Positions 37,583-46,128 of a stretch of DNA of 64,000 nt are shown in pieces. The position numbers were made by a program, and so were the translations under genes. The DNA lies in NCBI RefSeq assembly GCF_017948405.1, contig NZ_CP072844.1:2356001-2420000 (forward strand). Direction: 5' to 3'. Numbering within the stretch: position 1 is the first letter of the stretch; each line of letters begins with the position of its first letter. The notes below the pieces were generated by a model that had not been told where the DNA came from, did not search any database, and worked only from the letters and a program-made list of their open reading frames with translations. The DNA comes from Psychrosphaera aestuarii. Lineage in GTDB: Bacteria; Pseudomonadota; Gammaproteobacteria; Enterobacterales; Alteromonadaceae.

Positions 37583-38089
37583 ATGATCTTTAACCATTTA
37601 GATACGTCTTTTAGAGACCGTTTATCGGGTTTATACAGCGAGGAATACTTTGTTCAAGTATTTCATCGTGAATGGCATAGGATGTTACGCGAGAAAGATG
37701 CTCTGTCAGTATTAATAATTCACCCGCACTTAAATACAAACCGAGAAGACGATAAATTAGCATTTAAACTTGTATCAGAGTCAATTAAACGCAGTACAAA
37801 ACGATCTACGGACTTAGTGTGTCGTTTTCACTCAAATGAAATTGCGATAGGATTATTTAATCTTGACGAAAGTGGCACTGAAGCTGTAGTAAAACGTATC
37901 ATCAGCGATATAAATGAAAGCTTAGGGAATTTTACCTACCCTATCGATTTGTCCATTGGTGCACTCAATCTTTTTCCATCACCCACCATTGATTTAGAAG
38001 AAGTATTTTTAAAAACGGAAAAGTTGGCTGACGCAGCAGAGCTTGAAGGAAAAAATGCATATAAACTGGAATACTTGAGCTTACATTAG
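37583..38089 (+). CDS. Degenerate GGDEF-domain protein, probably inactive
   Basis: 168 residues that thread onto a GGDEF domain with no extra sensor. DRLSGLYSEEYFVQVFHREW matches the DxLTGLxNRRxF start of GGDEF domains, LSVLIIHPHLN replaces the usual FDIDxFKxIND, and the active loop reads FHSNEIAIGLFN instead of GGDEF. LSIGALNLFPS and the closing KLADAAELEGKNAYKL match the domain end. The metal and GTP residues are lost, so cyclase activity is unlikely; a c-di-GMP or protein-binding role is possible. It is divergent from hvfA and has a perfect TATAAT (37548-37553) upstream. A link to the hvf genes is only positional. Confidence 0.8.
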   Translation: MIFNHLDTSFRDRLSGLYSEEYFVQVFHREWHRMLREKDALSVLIIHPHLNTNREDDKLAFKLVSESIKRSTKRSTDLVCRFHSNEIAIGLFNLDESGTEAVVKRIISDINESLGNFTYPIDLSIGALNLFPSPTIDLEEVFLKTEKLADAAELEGKNAYKLEYLSLH

Positions 38090-38195
38090 CTGGATCATAT
38101 TTTAAGGTTCTTGAAAAGGTTTTGAAGATTGGCGTTTATGTAACAAGGTACCGATCGTTAATTGAATGTGCATCATAAGGTTGAATAATTTGATA

Positions 38196-38226
38196 TAAAA
38201 AAACCGCCTGAAGGCGGTTTTTTTTT
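38196..38226. terminator. Bidirectional terminator
   Basis: AAAAAAACCGCC, TGAA loop and GGCGGTTTTTTTTT. A strong GC stem with long A/T flanks between the degenerate GGDEF gene and the convergent TonB operon. It serves both. Confidence 0.93.
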
Positions 38227-38241
38227 ACATTAACGGTGAAA

Positions 38242-39510
38242 TTAAAGTTTTACGCCATCGCGTTCAGCTGCTTCACGAATATACGCTTCCCAGCTAGCTG
38301 CAGACTTTGCAGTGTTCTTTTCTTTCATTGCTAACTTTATAGCTTTGTGAGCTTGTTTCCACTGGCGCTGATAAAAGTGAGCTTCAGCAATCGCCATGTA
38401 GACAACACCCTTGCGCTCAACTCCAGCATCTAGTGCTTTATTATACGCAACAACGGCTTCTTTATTCTTTTCTAAAGCCAAAAGCATATTACCTTGGTCT
38501 TTATAAAGGTCGCCATCATTAGCCAATTGTGCTGCTTGACCATAATACTCGGCCGCTTTTGCAAATTCTTTTGCATTACGGTAAGTGCTGGCTAAAACAG
38601 ACAGTGACTGTCTAGACTTTTTAATCAAACCCTCTTTCAAGTGTTTCTCTTGAACAACTGCAGATTTGTAAGGAATACCGTTAGTTGAATATAATTGAGC
38701 TAGCTGTTTAATCTGGTTTTCTGTTTCCAAGAAACCCTGTTTATAAGCTAATTCAAGTGTAGACAAACCACGCTCGTAGTCCTCTGTAGTCATATAAAAA
38801 GAGCCAAGCTGAGTCCACCACTTAGGGTTTTCTGGGAACACCTTAACAAGGTCTTCTACTGCTTTTGTAGCTTCTTTATACTTTTTAGACTCGTAGTACG
38901 ATGCCATGATGATAATGTACGGATTTTGGTTTGGTGTCTCAAACAATTCAATCGCACGACGAGCAGGCTTAATCGCCTTATCGTACTCTTTCATTTCGTA
39001 TAACACGTTCGCCATTCTCAAGTAAGTTGTAGGATCTTCATCTAATGAAAAATCTAAAAACTCTTGGTAATGTTTTAATGCCGTCTCAAAATCACGTTCT
39101 TGAAGAGACAAGTCCGCGATAAGCTTTATCGTTGCAGCATGGTCAGTGAACGGCAATACATCAGCTTTTTTCGCTTTTTTTAATCTCTCAAGAGCTACTG
39201 GAGCTTTACCTTCAATGCCGGCATACATGTTACCGATAAAACGATCAACATAAGCTTTGTCAAATGCGCCTTTTGGTTCAATCTCAAGAAGCAATTCTAG
39301 TGCTTCATTGACTTTATCTTCTGAGTACAACTCAAAAGCGGCGCCAATTTTTTTACCTACACGTTGTCCTAAAACCTGTCCACCACGCTCCTTCTTACGG
39401 CGCTCAACTTCTTCTAACTTATCGTTAGGAACTTTAGCACTCGCTGGAAGTGTAGCAAAGATAGATAATGCAGTTAATGAAACTGTTAGAAACTTAATTA
39501 CAGAATTCAT
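38242..39510 (-). CDS. Periplasmic TPR protein of the TonB operon
   Basis: 422 residues. A signal peptide (MNSVIKFLTVSLTALSIFATLPASA) is followed by about ten TPR-like helix pairs from residue 45 to the end (ALKHYQEFLDFSLDEDPTTY, EYDKAIKPARRAIELF, EFAKAAEYYGQAAQLA and others). ATG 39510 is chosen over 39525, since the upstream start would overlap tonB and add MGAIN ahead of the signal. TPR proteins close alternative TonB (TonB2-type) operons in Vibrio, Shewanella and relatives and support TonB-dependent uptake. One base separates it from tonB. Confidence 0.87.
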   Translation of the reverse strand: MNSVIKFLTVSLTALSIFATLPASAKVPNDKLEEVERRKKERGGQVLGQRVGKKIGAAFELYSEDKVNEALELLLEIEPKGAFDKAYVDRFIGNMYAGIEGKAPVALERLKKAKKADVLPFTDHAATIKLIADLSLQERDFETALKHYQEFLDFSLDEDPTTYLRMANVLYEMKEYDKAIKPARRAIELFETPNQNPYIIIMASYYESKKYKEATKAVEDLVKVFPENPKWWTQLGSFYMTTEDYERGLSTLELAYKQGFLETENQIKQLAQLYSTNGIPYKSAVVQEKHLKEGLIKKSRQSLSVLASTYRNAKEFAKAAEYYGQAAQLANDGDLYKDQGNMLLALEKNKEAVVAYNKALDAGVERKGVVYMAIAEAHFYQRQWKQAHKAIKLAMKEKNTAKSAASWEAYIREAAERDGVKL

Positions 39511-39511
39511 A

Positions 39512-40129
39512 TTAATTGCCCCCATCTAGATTGAAGTCTAACTGAACTTGAAGACCAGTCTGACGCTGTGGTTTTCCATCTACAACTTTAGGCTTATATT
39601 TCCATCTTTGAAGTGCACGTCTTGCTTCTCTATCGAAAACACGGCGCGGTTCTGAGTTGATAACTTGAACATTCTCAACTCCACCGACTTCATTAATTTC
39701 AAAACTAAGTTGTACCCAACCTGAAATGCCGTCTCGTTGCGCTTTCGCAGGAAACTTAGGCTCAATTCGAACGATCGGTGTTGCGTCACCGTCTCGTATA
39801 AGAGCGCCTGGGCCATTCAAACCAGCACTTGCACCACCTACATCAACAGAAGGCATATTAAAGCTAATACCTCCGGCATCTGAAATCTGTGGTTCAGGAT
39901 CAGGTTGCTGCGGTTTAGGCGGTTGTTTAGGTGGTGGAGGCGGCGGCGGCGGAACACGATTACGTTTCTGCGCTTTGCTCTCCGGCGGCGTAGTATTTAT
40001 TTCGACTATGATATTCTCGAATTCATTCTGGTTGGACTTACCTCCACTAGAGATAAGTTCAGCCATGAATACGAACAAGCCGAATGTGATTACTACACCA
40101 ACTATTATTGATGCAATAAATCTCAACAT
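39512..40129 (-). CDS. tonB: TonB-family energy transducer (TonB2 type)
   Basis: 205 residues, short like TonB2. An N-terminal membrane anchor (about 5-27, FIASIIVGVVITFGLFVFMA), a proline-rich span beginning with eight prolines near residue 60, then the TonB C-terminal domain: VRIEPKFPAKAQRDGISGWV, VQLSFEINEVGGVENVQVI and REARRALQRWKYKPKVVDG. It transfers proton-motive energy from ExbB/ExbD to outer-membrane receptors. No receptor gene is in the window. The genes around it form a six-gene operon. Confidence 0.93.
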   Translation of the reverse strand: MLRFIASIIVGVVITFGLFVFMAELISSGGKSNQNEFENIIVEINTTPPESKAQKRNRVPPPPPPPPKQPPKPQQPDPEPQISDAGGISFNMPSVDVGGASAGLNGPGALIRDGDATPIVRIEPKFPAKAQRDGISGWVQLSFEINEVGGVENVQVINSEPRRVFDREARRALQRWKYKPKVVDGKPQRQTGLQVQLDFNLDGGN

Positions 40130-40130
40130 A

Positions 40131-40535
40131 CTACTTCTTCTCCGCTGCGATTGAAATTTTCTCTATACCAGCAGACTTAATCGCATCCATTACTTTAACA
40201 ACTACACCATGTTTTGCTTCTTTATCAGCTTGGATAATAACTGTATCCGTTGGCTGTTCAGCAATCATACGCTCAATGTTTGCTGCAACACGTTCTACGT
40301 CTACTTGACGCTTATCCATGTGCACTTCACCATTTGGCTTGATTGCGATAAAGATATTCGCTGATGGCTTATTGGTTGCGTTAGAAGCTTTTGGCTTCAA
40401 TACATCAATACCGGCCTCTTTTACAAAAGACGTGGTAACAATAAAGAAGATAAGCATGATAAATACGATGTCTAACATCGGTGTCATATCAATTGCTGCA
40501 TCGTCGTCATCACGAAAACGTTGTTTACGTGCCAT
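40131..40535 (-). CDS. exbD: Biopolymer transport protein ExbD
   Basis: 134 residues with one N-terminal membrane helix (IDMTPMLDIVFIMLIFFIVTTSF) bearing the proton-path aspartate near residue 22, and a periplasmic TolR-like domain ending VMDAIKSAGIEKISIAAEKK. It works with the ExbB protein encoded 11 bases upstream. Confidence 0.95.
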   Translation of the reverse strand: MARKQRFRDDDDAAIDMTPMLDIVFIMLIFFIVTTSFVKEAGIDVLKPKASNATNKPSANIFIAIKPNGEVHMDKRQVDVERVAANIERMIAEQPTDTVIIQADKEAKHGVVVKVMDAIKSAGIEKISIAAEKK

Positions 40536-40546
40536 AGTTCAATCTC

Positions 40547-41074
40547 CTAGTGATGTGGCAAGCTATCTACTAGCTTCTCTTTTGCCACTTTAACTCTTGT
40601 TTCAAGCCTTGAGCTGAAAAATATTCCAGATAAAGCTGCAACCATTCCAGCCATTGTAGGGATAGTTGCCATGGAAATACCAGCAGCCATTAGGCGTGGA
40701 TTACCAGTTCCTTGTGATGCCATAGTGTCAAATACAGTTATCATACCTGTTACCGTACCTAAAAGGCCGATTAGAGGACACATTGCAACAAGAGTTTTAA
40801 TAATTAACATTCTTGCATTTAATAGTTCGGATGCTTCAGAAACCCAAGCTTCACGGATTCTATGAGCACTCCAAGATGTGGTATCTGCTCGAGCGTCCCA
40901 GCTTGCGATTATATTATCGCGAACTTTAGGAAATTCAGCGGTTAAAAACCACCAACGCTCAATCATTAACGCCCACATAATTAGAAGAGCTGCGGCGACA
41001 AAGTAAAGTACAAAGCCGCCCGTGCCGATAAAATCCCTGACAGATTCCCATAGGCCTATCAGGTAAATCATCAT
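40547..41074 (-). CDS. exbB: ExbB-type MotA/TolQ proton channel protein
   Basis: 175 residues, shorter than ExbB1. Three membrane helices: about 16-36, then around 88-112 (MLIIKTLVAMCPLIGLLGTVTGMITVF) and about 128-150 (AAGISMATIPTMAGMVAALSGIFF). The G-T-V-T-G-M channel motif is intact. Forms the pentamer around ExbD. Its start shares one base with the preceding stop. Confidence 0.94.
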   Translation of the reverse strand: MMIYLIGLWESVRDFIGTGGFVLYFVAAALLIMWALMIERWWFLTAEFPKVRDNIIASWDARADTTSWSAHRIREAWVSEASELLNARMLIIKTLVAMCPLIGLLGTVTGMITVFDTMASQGTGNPRLMAAGISMATIPTMAGMVAALSGIFFSSRLETRVKVAKEKLVDSLPHH

Positions 41075-42435
41075 TACGCTTTCTCCTTCTCAGCATGTGC
41101 TGCAATGATGCCTGCGCTTTGTTCATCTAGTACATGAACAATTGATTTAGCGCGTGCTGCTACAACACTGTGCACGAAGATTAATGGTAATGCTGCGATG
41201 ATACCCATAGCTGTTGTTACCAATGCCATAGAGATTGAACCAGCCATTAGTTTCGGGTCACCCGTACCGAATAACGTGATTTGTTGGAAAGTTTCGATCA
41301 TACCAACAACCGTACCTAGTAGACCTAAAAGAGGAGCTACTGCTGCAAGGATCTTAATAGTATTGATACCGCTTTCTATGCGAGGAGTTTCACGTAGAAT
41401 AGCTTCATCTAATTTAAGTTCTAAATTCTCAACATCAGAGTCTTTATTTTCTTGGTATATTTTAAGAATACGGCCAAGAGCATTATTATCTTTAGGTGTT
41501 GAAGTATCTTTAAGCTGAGCTTTCATCTTAGAACCTTCACCTAGTGTGATTACTAAGCTACGCAATGCTAATAAGAAACCAAATGCTAAAACAACCGTAA
41601 TTACATAACCTGGAGTACCACCTTGGTGATAACGATCTTCAAGTGTTGCTTTTTGAGTGTTTAGACGCAAGATACCACCGCGTGAAGGGTCAACGTAAAA
41701 CGCAACTAATTCACCAGGAGTAGCATTCGCAAGATCTTCTGCAGATGAACGGTAGTGAGATTCAGCAGCTTTACCTAAGTGCTGAACGATTTGCACGTCA
41801 GAATTGTAGATAACATAGTCACCAGATTCTGTTACTAAGTTAAATGCACCAACTCGAGTTAGTTTTTCAACAGCAGAACCACCAGCAGTTGCCGATACTT
41901 CTTTGTCAAAAGATACAACTTTTGCAGACTCAGTCATTTCAGTCTGTAAAGCGATCCATAATTCTTCTAATTCACGCGTAGTAGGAAGTTTTTTAGCTTC
42001 AGCTAGCTCTGTTAATAGCTCAGCACGACCAGGGTACTGTGCAGAAATAATAGATGCTGAAACAGAACCCATAGTGTCACCAGCTGCTTGACGAACAACA
42101 CCAAACATCTCACCTAGAGTACCTTTAGCGTTTTCTAGTTCTTGAGCACGAACCGCTAGTGTTTTTTCGTTTTGATTATATTGCTTTTGTAAACGAACAC
42201 CACGATCTTTCTCGTCAGCTAGTTCTTTTTTAGCTTTGTTTAATAAACCTTGCTTGTCTGCTTTAAGAGCATTGAATTCTTGCTCACGTTTTTTATTTAA
42301 AGCGCCTTCAGAAATTCGGTCTTGTTTTACTTGCTTTAACAAGTCATCTAACTTGCCTTCAGCGCTTACATTAGCTACGAAGCCAGCTGATGAAACTACA
42401 GCCGCTAAAACCAATGAATTAAAAATCTTTTTCAT
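41074..42435 (-). CDS. Long TolQ/ExbB-like protein (TtpC type)
   Basis: 453 residues. A signal peptide (about 1-25) and a periplasmic coiled-coil (about 30-115, LKADKQGLLNKAKKELADEKDR), a non-coiled middle to about 265, then three helices: near 268-290, near 355-385 (KILAAVAPLLGLLGTVVGMIETF) and near 400-425 (SISMALVTTAMGIIAALPLI). This fused form is the extra ExbB-like part of TonB2 systems of marine gammaproteobacteria, where it is needed for energy transduction. It precedes the short ExbB. Confidence 0.9.
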   Translation of the reverse strand: MKKIFNSLVLAAVVSSAGFVANVSAEGKLDDLLKQVKQDRISEGALNKKREQEFNALKADKQGLLNKAKKELADEKDRGVRLQKQYNQNEKTLAVRAQELENAKGTLGEMFGVVRQAAGDTMGSVSASIISAQYPGRAELLTELAEAKKLPTTRELEELWIALQTEMTESAKVVSFDKEVSATAGGSAVEKLTRVGAFNLVTESGDYVIYNSDVQIVQHLGKAAESHYRSSAEDLANATPGELVAFYVDPSRGGILRLNTQKATLEDRYHQGGTPGYVITVVLAFGFLLALRSLVITLGEGSKMKAQLKDTSTPKDNNALGRILKIYQENKDSDVENLELKLDEAILRETPRIESGINTIKILAAVAPLLGLLGTVVGMIETFQQITLFGTGDPKLMAGSISMALVTTAMGIIAALPLIFVHSVVAARAKSIVHVLDEQSAGIIAAHAEKEKA

Positions 42436-42441
42436 GTGTTA

Positions 42442-43209
42442 TTACTCCGCGGCAAAGATTGGTAATTTGATTAACTCATATGGCGCTTGCTTACGAGCCA
42501 TACGTATTGTCAATGTCACATCTTTTAGGTACTCATCACCTAGTTTAGTCCAACCGCGAACGCTGTTGTCCCAAACCCAAGCACTTTTAAGATCTTTCGA
42601 CTGTGCAATCAGTGCAATTCTGCCTACGTGAACGAAGTCTGCTGTAATTTCTTGGCCGCCTAAGTTCTCAGTAGCTTCCCAAGCTTCAACAGCTGTACCG
42701 TAATCTTTTTCAATTTGGTAAGCTTCTAATACTTGGCGGTACTTTTCTGAAGTACTCACGTTAGGGTTGATCATAGTTGCACGAAGTTTTTCAACACGAG
42801 CTACTCGGCGATCTAGTTTGATAGGCATATCAGCTTCAACAAACTTTTCTAGCATATCGATCATGCGATACATTAATGGAACAACGTTACGCTTTGTATT
42901 TTCAATCTCAGCGATTTGATCTTCTAAAGATTTGATCTCATCGTTCTGAGCAGCAACAAGCTTTGCTACGTGGTCGTTGTAAACTTTGTTAATTTCAGTT
43001 TCTGCAACAACATCACGGTATTCAAACATTAACTCGGTAGTTTGCTCTTGAATAGCGTTTATTTTTGTTTGTGATTTAGCAGCCGCTTTATGAATTGTGC
43101 GCTCTGCAGCGTGTATTTGCTCTAGAGGATCAGCAGCTAGTGCAGAACCGGCAAATGCAACCGCCCCTACGAGAGCTGAAGCTACTAGACTTAGTTTCAT
43201 CTTTGACAT
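42442..43209 (-). CDS. DUF3450 periplasmic coiled-coil protein
   Basis: 255 residues. ATG 43209 is used instead of the upstream TTG 43218, with GGGA before it. The signal peptide is MKLSLVASALVGAVAFAGSALA within the first 25 residues. A long coiled-coil (about 30-115) is followed by VPLMYRMIDMLEKFVEADMP and an alpha/beta tail (WDNSVRGWTKLGDEYLKDV). DUF3450 proteins lead TonB2-type operons in Alteromonadales and Vibrionales. The detailed role is not known. Confidence 0.87.
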   Translation of the reverse strand: MSKMKLSLVASALVGAVAFAGSALAADPLEQIHAAERTIHKAAAKSQTKINAIQEQTTELMFEYRDVVAETEINKVYNDHVAKLVAAQNDEIKSLEDQIAEIENTKRNVVPLMYRMIDMLEKFVEADMPIKLDRRVARVEKLRATMINPNVSTSEKYRQVLEAYQIEKDYGTAVEAWEATENLGGQEITADFVHVGRIALIAQSKDLKSAWVWDNSVRGWTKLGDEYLKDVTLTIRMARKQAPYELIKLPIFAAE

Positions 43210-43261
43210 AGTTCCCAACCAATGTATGTGTTTAAATTTCTATTTTAGAGTATTAACTCCG

Positions 43262-43287
43262 TATTTGCGGGATAACACCCACAAATA
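43262..43287 (-). promoter_or_regulatory. 5'-end hairpin in the TonB operon leader
   Basis: On the minus strand TATTTGTGGG pairs with CCCGCAAATA around TGTTAT, ten pairs with one G-U. That pair is a wobble only if the RNA is read on the minus strand, supporting direction. If the predicted promoter is right, this would sit at the very 5' end and could protect the long mRNA. Confidence 0.5.
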
Positions 43288-43297
43288 ATCACTATGG

Positions 43298-43326
43298 AGT
43301 GTCCCAAACATATTCGTGAATGTCAA
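43298..43326 (-). promoter_or_regulatory. Candidate promoter of the DUF3450-TonB operon
   Basis: Minus-strand TTGACA (43326-43321) is a perfect -35. A 17-base spacer leads to GACACT (43303-43298), a weak -10 with three matches. Confidence 0.35.
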
Positions 43327-43543
43327 TTCACTATATTGTATCTATTCGCATTTTTATAAAGTGTGCATTTCAGCATCAATAAACGACTAAAATATGCACT
43401 TTGACGTTTAACATAATCAATATGCATTCATATTTTCATAGCTTTAGTATAGAAAAGAATTACAGAATTAGTGACTGATACGATTGAATTTAAAACAATA
43501 TGCTCAACAGAGCTCATTTCTTTTCGTTCAGAATTTAACTTTG

Positions 43544-46045
43544 TTAAAAAAGCAATGTCATTTGTTGCTTAAAAACACCCAGTACATCAGCTTCTTTATT
43601 AACTAGAATTGATTCCGCAATAGGATAAAGTTGTTTAGATATGTAATGTTCATAATCTAATGCATTGTCGTTAGAGTTATATTCCACAGGGCCTGTAATG
43701 GATATTACGTACTGAATTAACGAGCCTTTTTGATAAACATCACGCTGATAGTATCGGTTAGCTAACCTTGCTGCTTTAATTTGTGGTGGCGTAGTTTTGA
43801 CATATTCCGACAAATGTTGCCGTATTCGTTTTCGATATACACATAAATCATCAAGCTTGCCATCCCGTAAATCTTTAATCGTATTTTCGACAAACTCACG
43901 ACAAGGCTGTCCATCGAATATAAGTTCAAATAGTGTACGTTGAAATGACTTAGCGAGAGGTGTCCAATCACTGCGGACAGACTCTAATCCCTTAAAGATA
44001 ATTTCGCTTGTACCGTCGTGATGTTGCTTTTTACCTGCATAGCGTTTTTTTGAGCCTGCTTCTGTGCCTCGGATAGTGGGCATGAAAAATGGTGAGTAAT
44101 ACGTTTCAAATTCCATCTCAAGTTTACTATCAAGTCCGAAGTCACTTTCTATTTTTTTCTTCCACCAAGCGTTTAATTTTGATTCCAATACCTTTCCATC
44201 GCTATAGGTATAATTAGAGTTCGCTAAACTAATAAATACAGAATCCGTATCACCATAAATTACCTCTAACCCGTTTTCGTGAAACCATGCTTTAGACTCA
44301 TTTAAGACCCAATGGCCTCGCATCGTAATTGAACTAGCTAACTTAGTGTCATAAAACCTGCAGCCTGCTGAGCCTAACACGCCATAAAAACTATTCATTA
44401 TGATTTTGATGGCATTAGAGTGTATTAAATTTTGATTCTTTTTAGCCGTTTCTCTTGCCGTCCACAAGGTGTCCAACATTGACGACAAAATACTTTTATT
44501 GCGAGTAAACTTACCGCCTCTAAAGCCAGGAATCAAAGTGTCATTCTCATTGTCATTGTCATTGTCTGTATGTGTCGCCTCTACGAGAGTAATAGGATCG
44601 ATATTGAAAGTCCTAATAATACTTGGATAAAGGCTTTTAAAATCAAAAACCAATACATCAGAGTGAATACCCGGAATTGAGTCCATTACAAATCCTCCAG
44701 GACTGTGAACGTAATCGGACATATTCACTAAATTTGGCGCAACCCACCCCCTTCGATGCATTTCAGGCATATATAAATTGGTAAATGCAGCCACGGAGCC
44801 ACCCGTCTTATCAAGCTCTAAACCTGTTAGTTTAGTCCGTGTTATCAAATATTGAACCAGCTGTTCTTGCGAGAAAATTCGAGATACAAGTTTAGCGTCC
44901 TGCAAATTATATTTAGCCAATTTGAGCGGGGCTTGTCGGTATAAACGTTTTATTTCTTCTAATTTATCACCGCCCTCTTCTGTTAAAGTTAACTTTTTAT
45001 CGTCTAATAATTCACTGGCGACGTTATCTAAAGAAAAACTCGCGAAGTGATACGTGGCATTTTTCATGACATCGATGCCATCAAGCACGAGTCTTCCAGC
45101 GACGTATGCTCTATCAGGGAATCGTTGGAGGCCTTTTTGACCATCAATAAATTGCAATAAAGAGACATCACGGCCTAGTGCGAGTGTTACGCCATTACGC
45201 TCACATGCTCGAACAATTAAGCGAATATCAAAACTAATAAAGTTCCAACCGACCATACAGTCAGGATCTAGTTTTTGGACTTCTTGAACAAACCGCTCTA
45301 GTAACTCTTTTTCTGTGGGTAACCACTCAATGAATTGAAGGTCGCCAACTTTTTGTTCTAAAACAGCTTCGTTCAAAGCTGTGTCATTTACACCCGTCGT
45401 GTTATAAAGGACTTTCTGATATTCATTTATTGCAGGCTTGCCTTCTGCAACAGTCCCATTATTTTCAAAGAGTTGGTGTAAGCCGATAGAAAACAGCTCC
45501 CCTTTTTCATTACACTCAATGTCAATTGACAGTACGCTTAAATTCAGGTCTTGAGACTCTGCGGCTTTTACCTTGACCTTATCAAACGCTAAGTAGCCAA
45601 TTTGTTGCGGAAGCATTTCACCAACAAATGTTAGACCGCCTTTAATAAAACGCTCCATTAAATATCTGTCTATCGGTTTTACGTCCGCCTCAAACAGTTC
45701 AATTTGATAGGTTTGGGCTACTTGTTTAACTTTGTAGTAGTTACGTAAAGAGCTACTGTATATTGCTGCCATAGGCTCATTATCGAAACTTTTAAGTGAT
45801 ATTGTTTTATATCGTACATGTATATTCTGTGCATTCATCGCTTCTTGAATAGCACTCATGTCTTGGAGTCGAACAAAACACACCGCGTCTTGATCTCTTA
45901 CTAACAGCTTTATTAATTGGGAAGGCTTATCAAAGGTCTTTACCCAAATTTCAAATACAAGTTTACCCGCCAAATCATATTGATTTCGAGTAATTATAAA
46001 ACCGTGTGATGGAATAGATTGATATAAGTGAGTCGACATCGGCAT
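43544..46045 (-). CDS. polB: DNA polymerase II (family B)
   Basis: 833 residues, somewhat longer than E. coli Pol II. The 3'-5' exonuclease motifs are SIDIECN, GWNFISFDIRLI and LAKYNLQDAKLV. Polymerase motif A is FDFKSLYPSIIRTFNIDP, motif B KIIMNSFYGVLG and motif C VIYGDTDSVF. It repairs and bypasses lesions and restarts forks. E. coli polB is SOS-induced, but no LexA box is visible here in the 80 bases upstream. A candidate promoter is listed separately. It is divergent from the TSUP gene. Confidence 0.96.
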   Translation of the reverse strand: MPMSTHLYQSIPSHGFIITRNQYDLAGKLVFEIWVKTFDKPSQLIKLLVRDQDAVCFVRLQDMSAIQEAMNAQNIHVRYKTISLKSFDNEPMAAIYSSSLRNYYKVKQVAQTYQIELFEADVKPIDRYLMERFIKGGLTFVGEMLPQQIGYLAFDKVKVKAAESQDLNLSVLSIDIECNEKGELFSIGLHQLFENNGTVAEGKPAINEYQKVLYNTTGVNDTALNEAVLEQKVGDLQFIEWLPTEKELLERFVQEVQKLDPDCMVGWNFISFDIRLIVRACERNGVTLALGRDVSLLQFIDGQKGLQRFPDRAYVAGRLVLDGIDVMKNATYHFASFSLDNVASELLDDKKLTLTEEGGDKLEEIKRLYRQAPLKLAKYNLQDAKLVSRIFSQEQLVQYLITRTKLTGLELDKTGGSVAAFTNLYMPEMHRRGWVAPNLVNMSDYVHSPGGFVMDSIPGIHSDVLVFDFKSLYPSIIRTFNIDPITLVEATHTDNDNDNENDTLIPGFRGGKFTRNKSILSSMLDTLWTARETAKKNQNLIHSNAIKIIMNSFYGVLGSAGCRFYDTKLASSITMRGHWVLNESKAWFHENGLEVIYGDTDSVFISLANSNYTYSDGKVLESKLNAWWKKKIESDFGLDSKLEMEFETYYSPFFMPTIRGTEAGSKKRYAGKKQHHDGTSEIIFKGLESVRSDWTPLAKSFQRTLFELIFDGQPCREFVENTIKDLRDGKLDDLCVYRKRIRQHLSEYVKTTPPQIKAARLANRYYQRDVYQKGSLIQYVISITGPVEYNSNDNALDYEHYISKQLYPIAESILVNKEADVLGVFKQQMTLLF

Positions 46046-46068
46046 ATCAAAAGTTTGAGATGACCGTT

Positions 46069-46096
46069 ATAATACCCTTAAGAATTAGGTATTCAA
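46069..46096 (-). promoter_or_regulatory. Candidate polB promoter
   Basis: Minus-strand TTGAAT (46096-46091), 16-base spacer and TATTAT (46074-46069), 24 bases ahead of the polB start. Four and five matches to consensus. Confidence 0.4.
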
Positions 46097-46128
46097 CTAT
46101 TGCCTGATAGTATAAGTGGAGAAGTCTT

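Larger units (their letters stand above)
43210..43543. other. Non-coding gap upstream of the TonB operon
   Basis: 334 bases without a gene between polB and the DUF3450 gene. On the minus strand it holds a candidate promoter (43298-43326) and a leader hairpin (43262-43287). The remaining stretch toward polB is AT-rich, and no Fur box, hairpin terminator or small reading frame could be supported. Confidence 0.6.

Noticed and set aside
46046..46128. LexA box for polB
   Set aside because: No CTGT-N8-ACAG or near match was found by eye on either strand.
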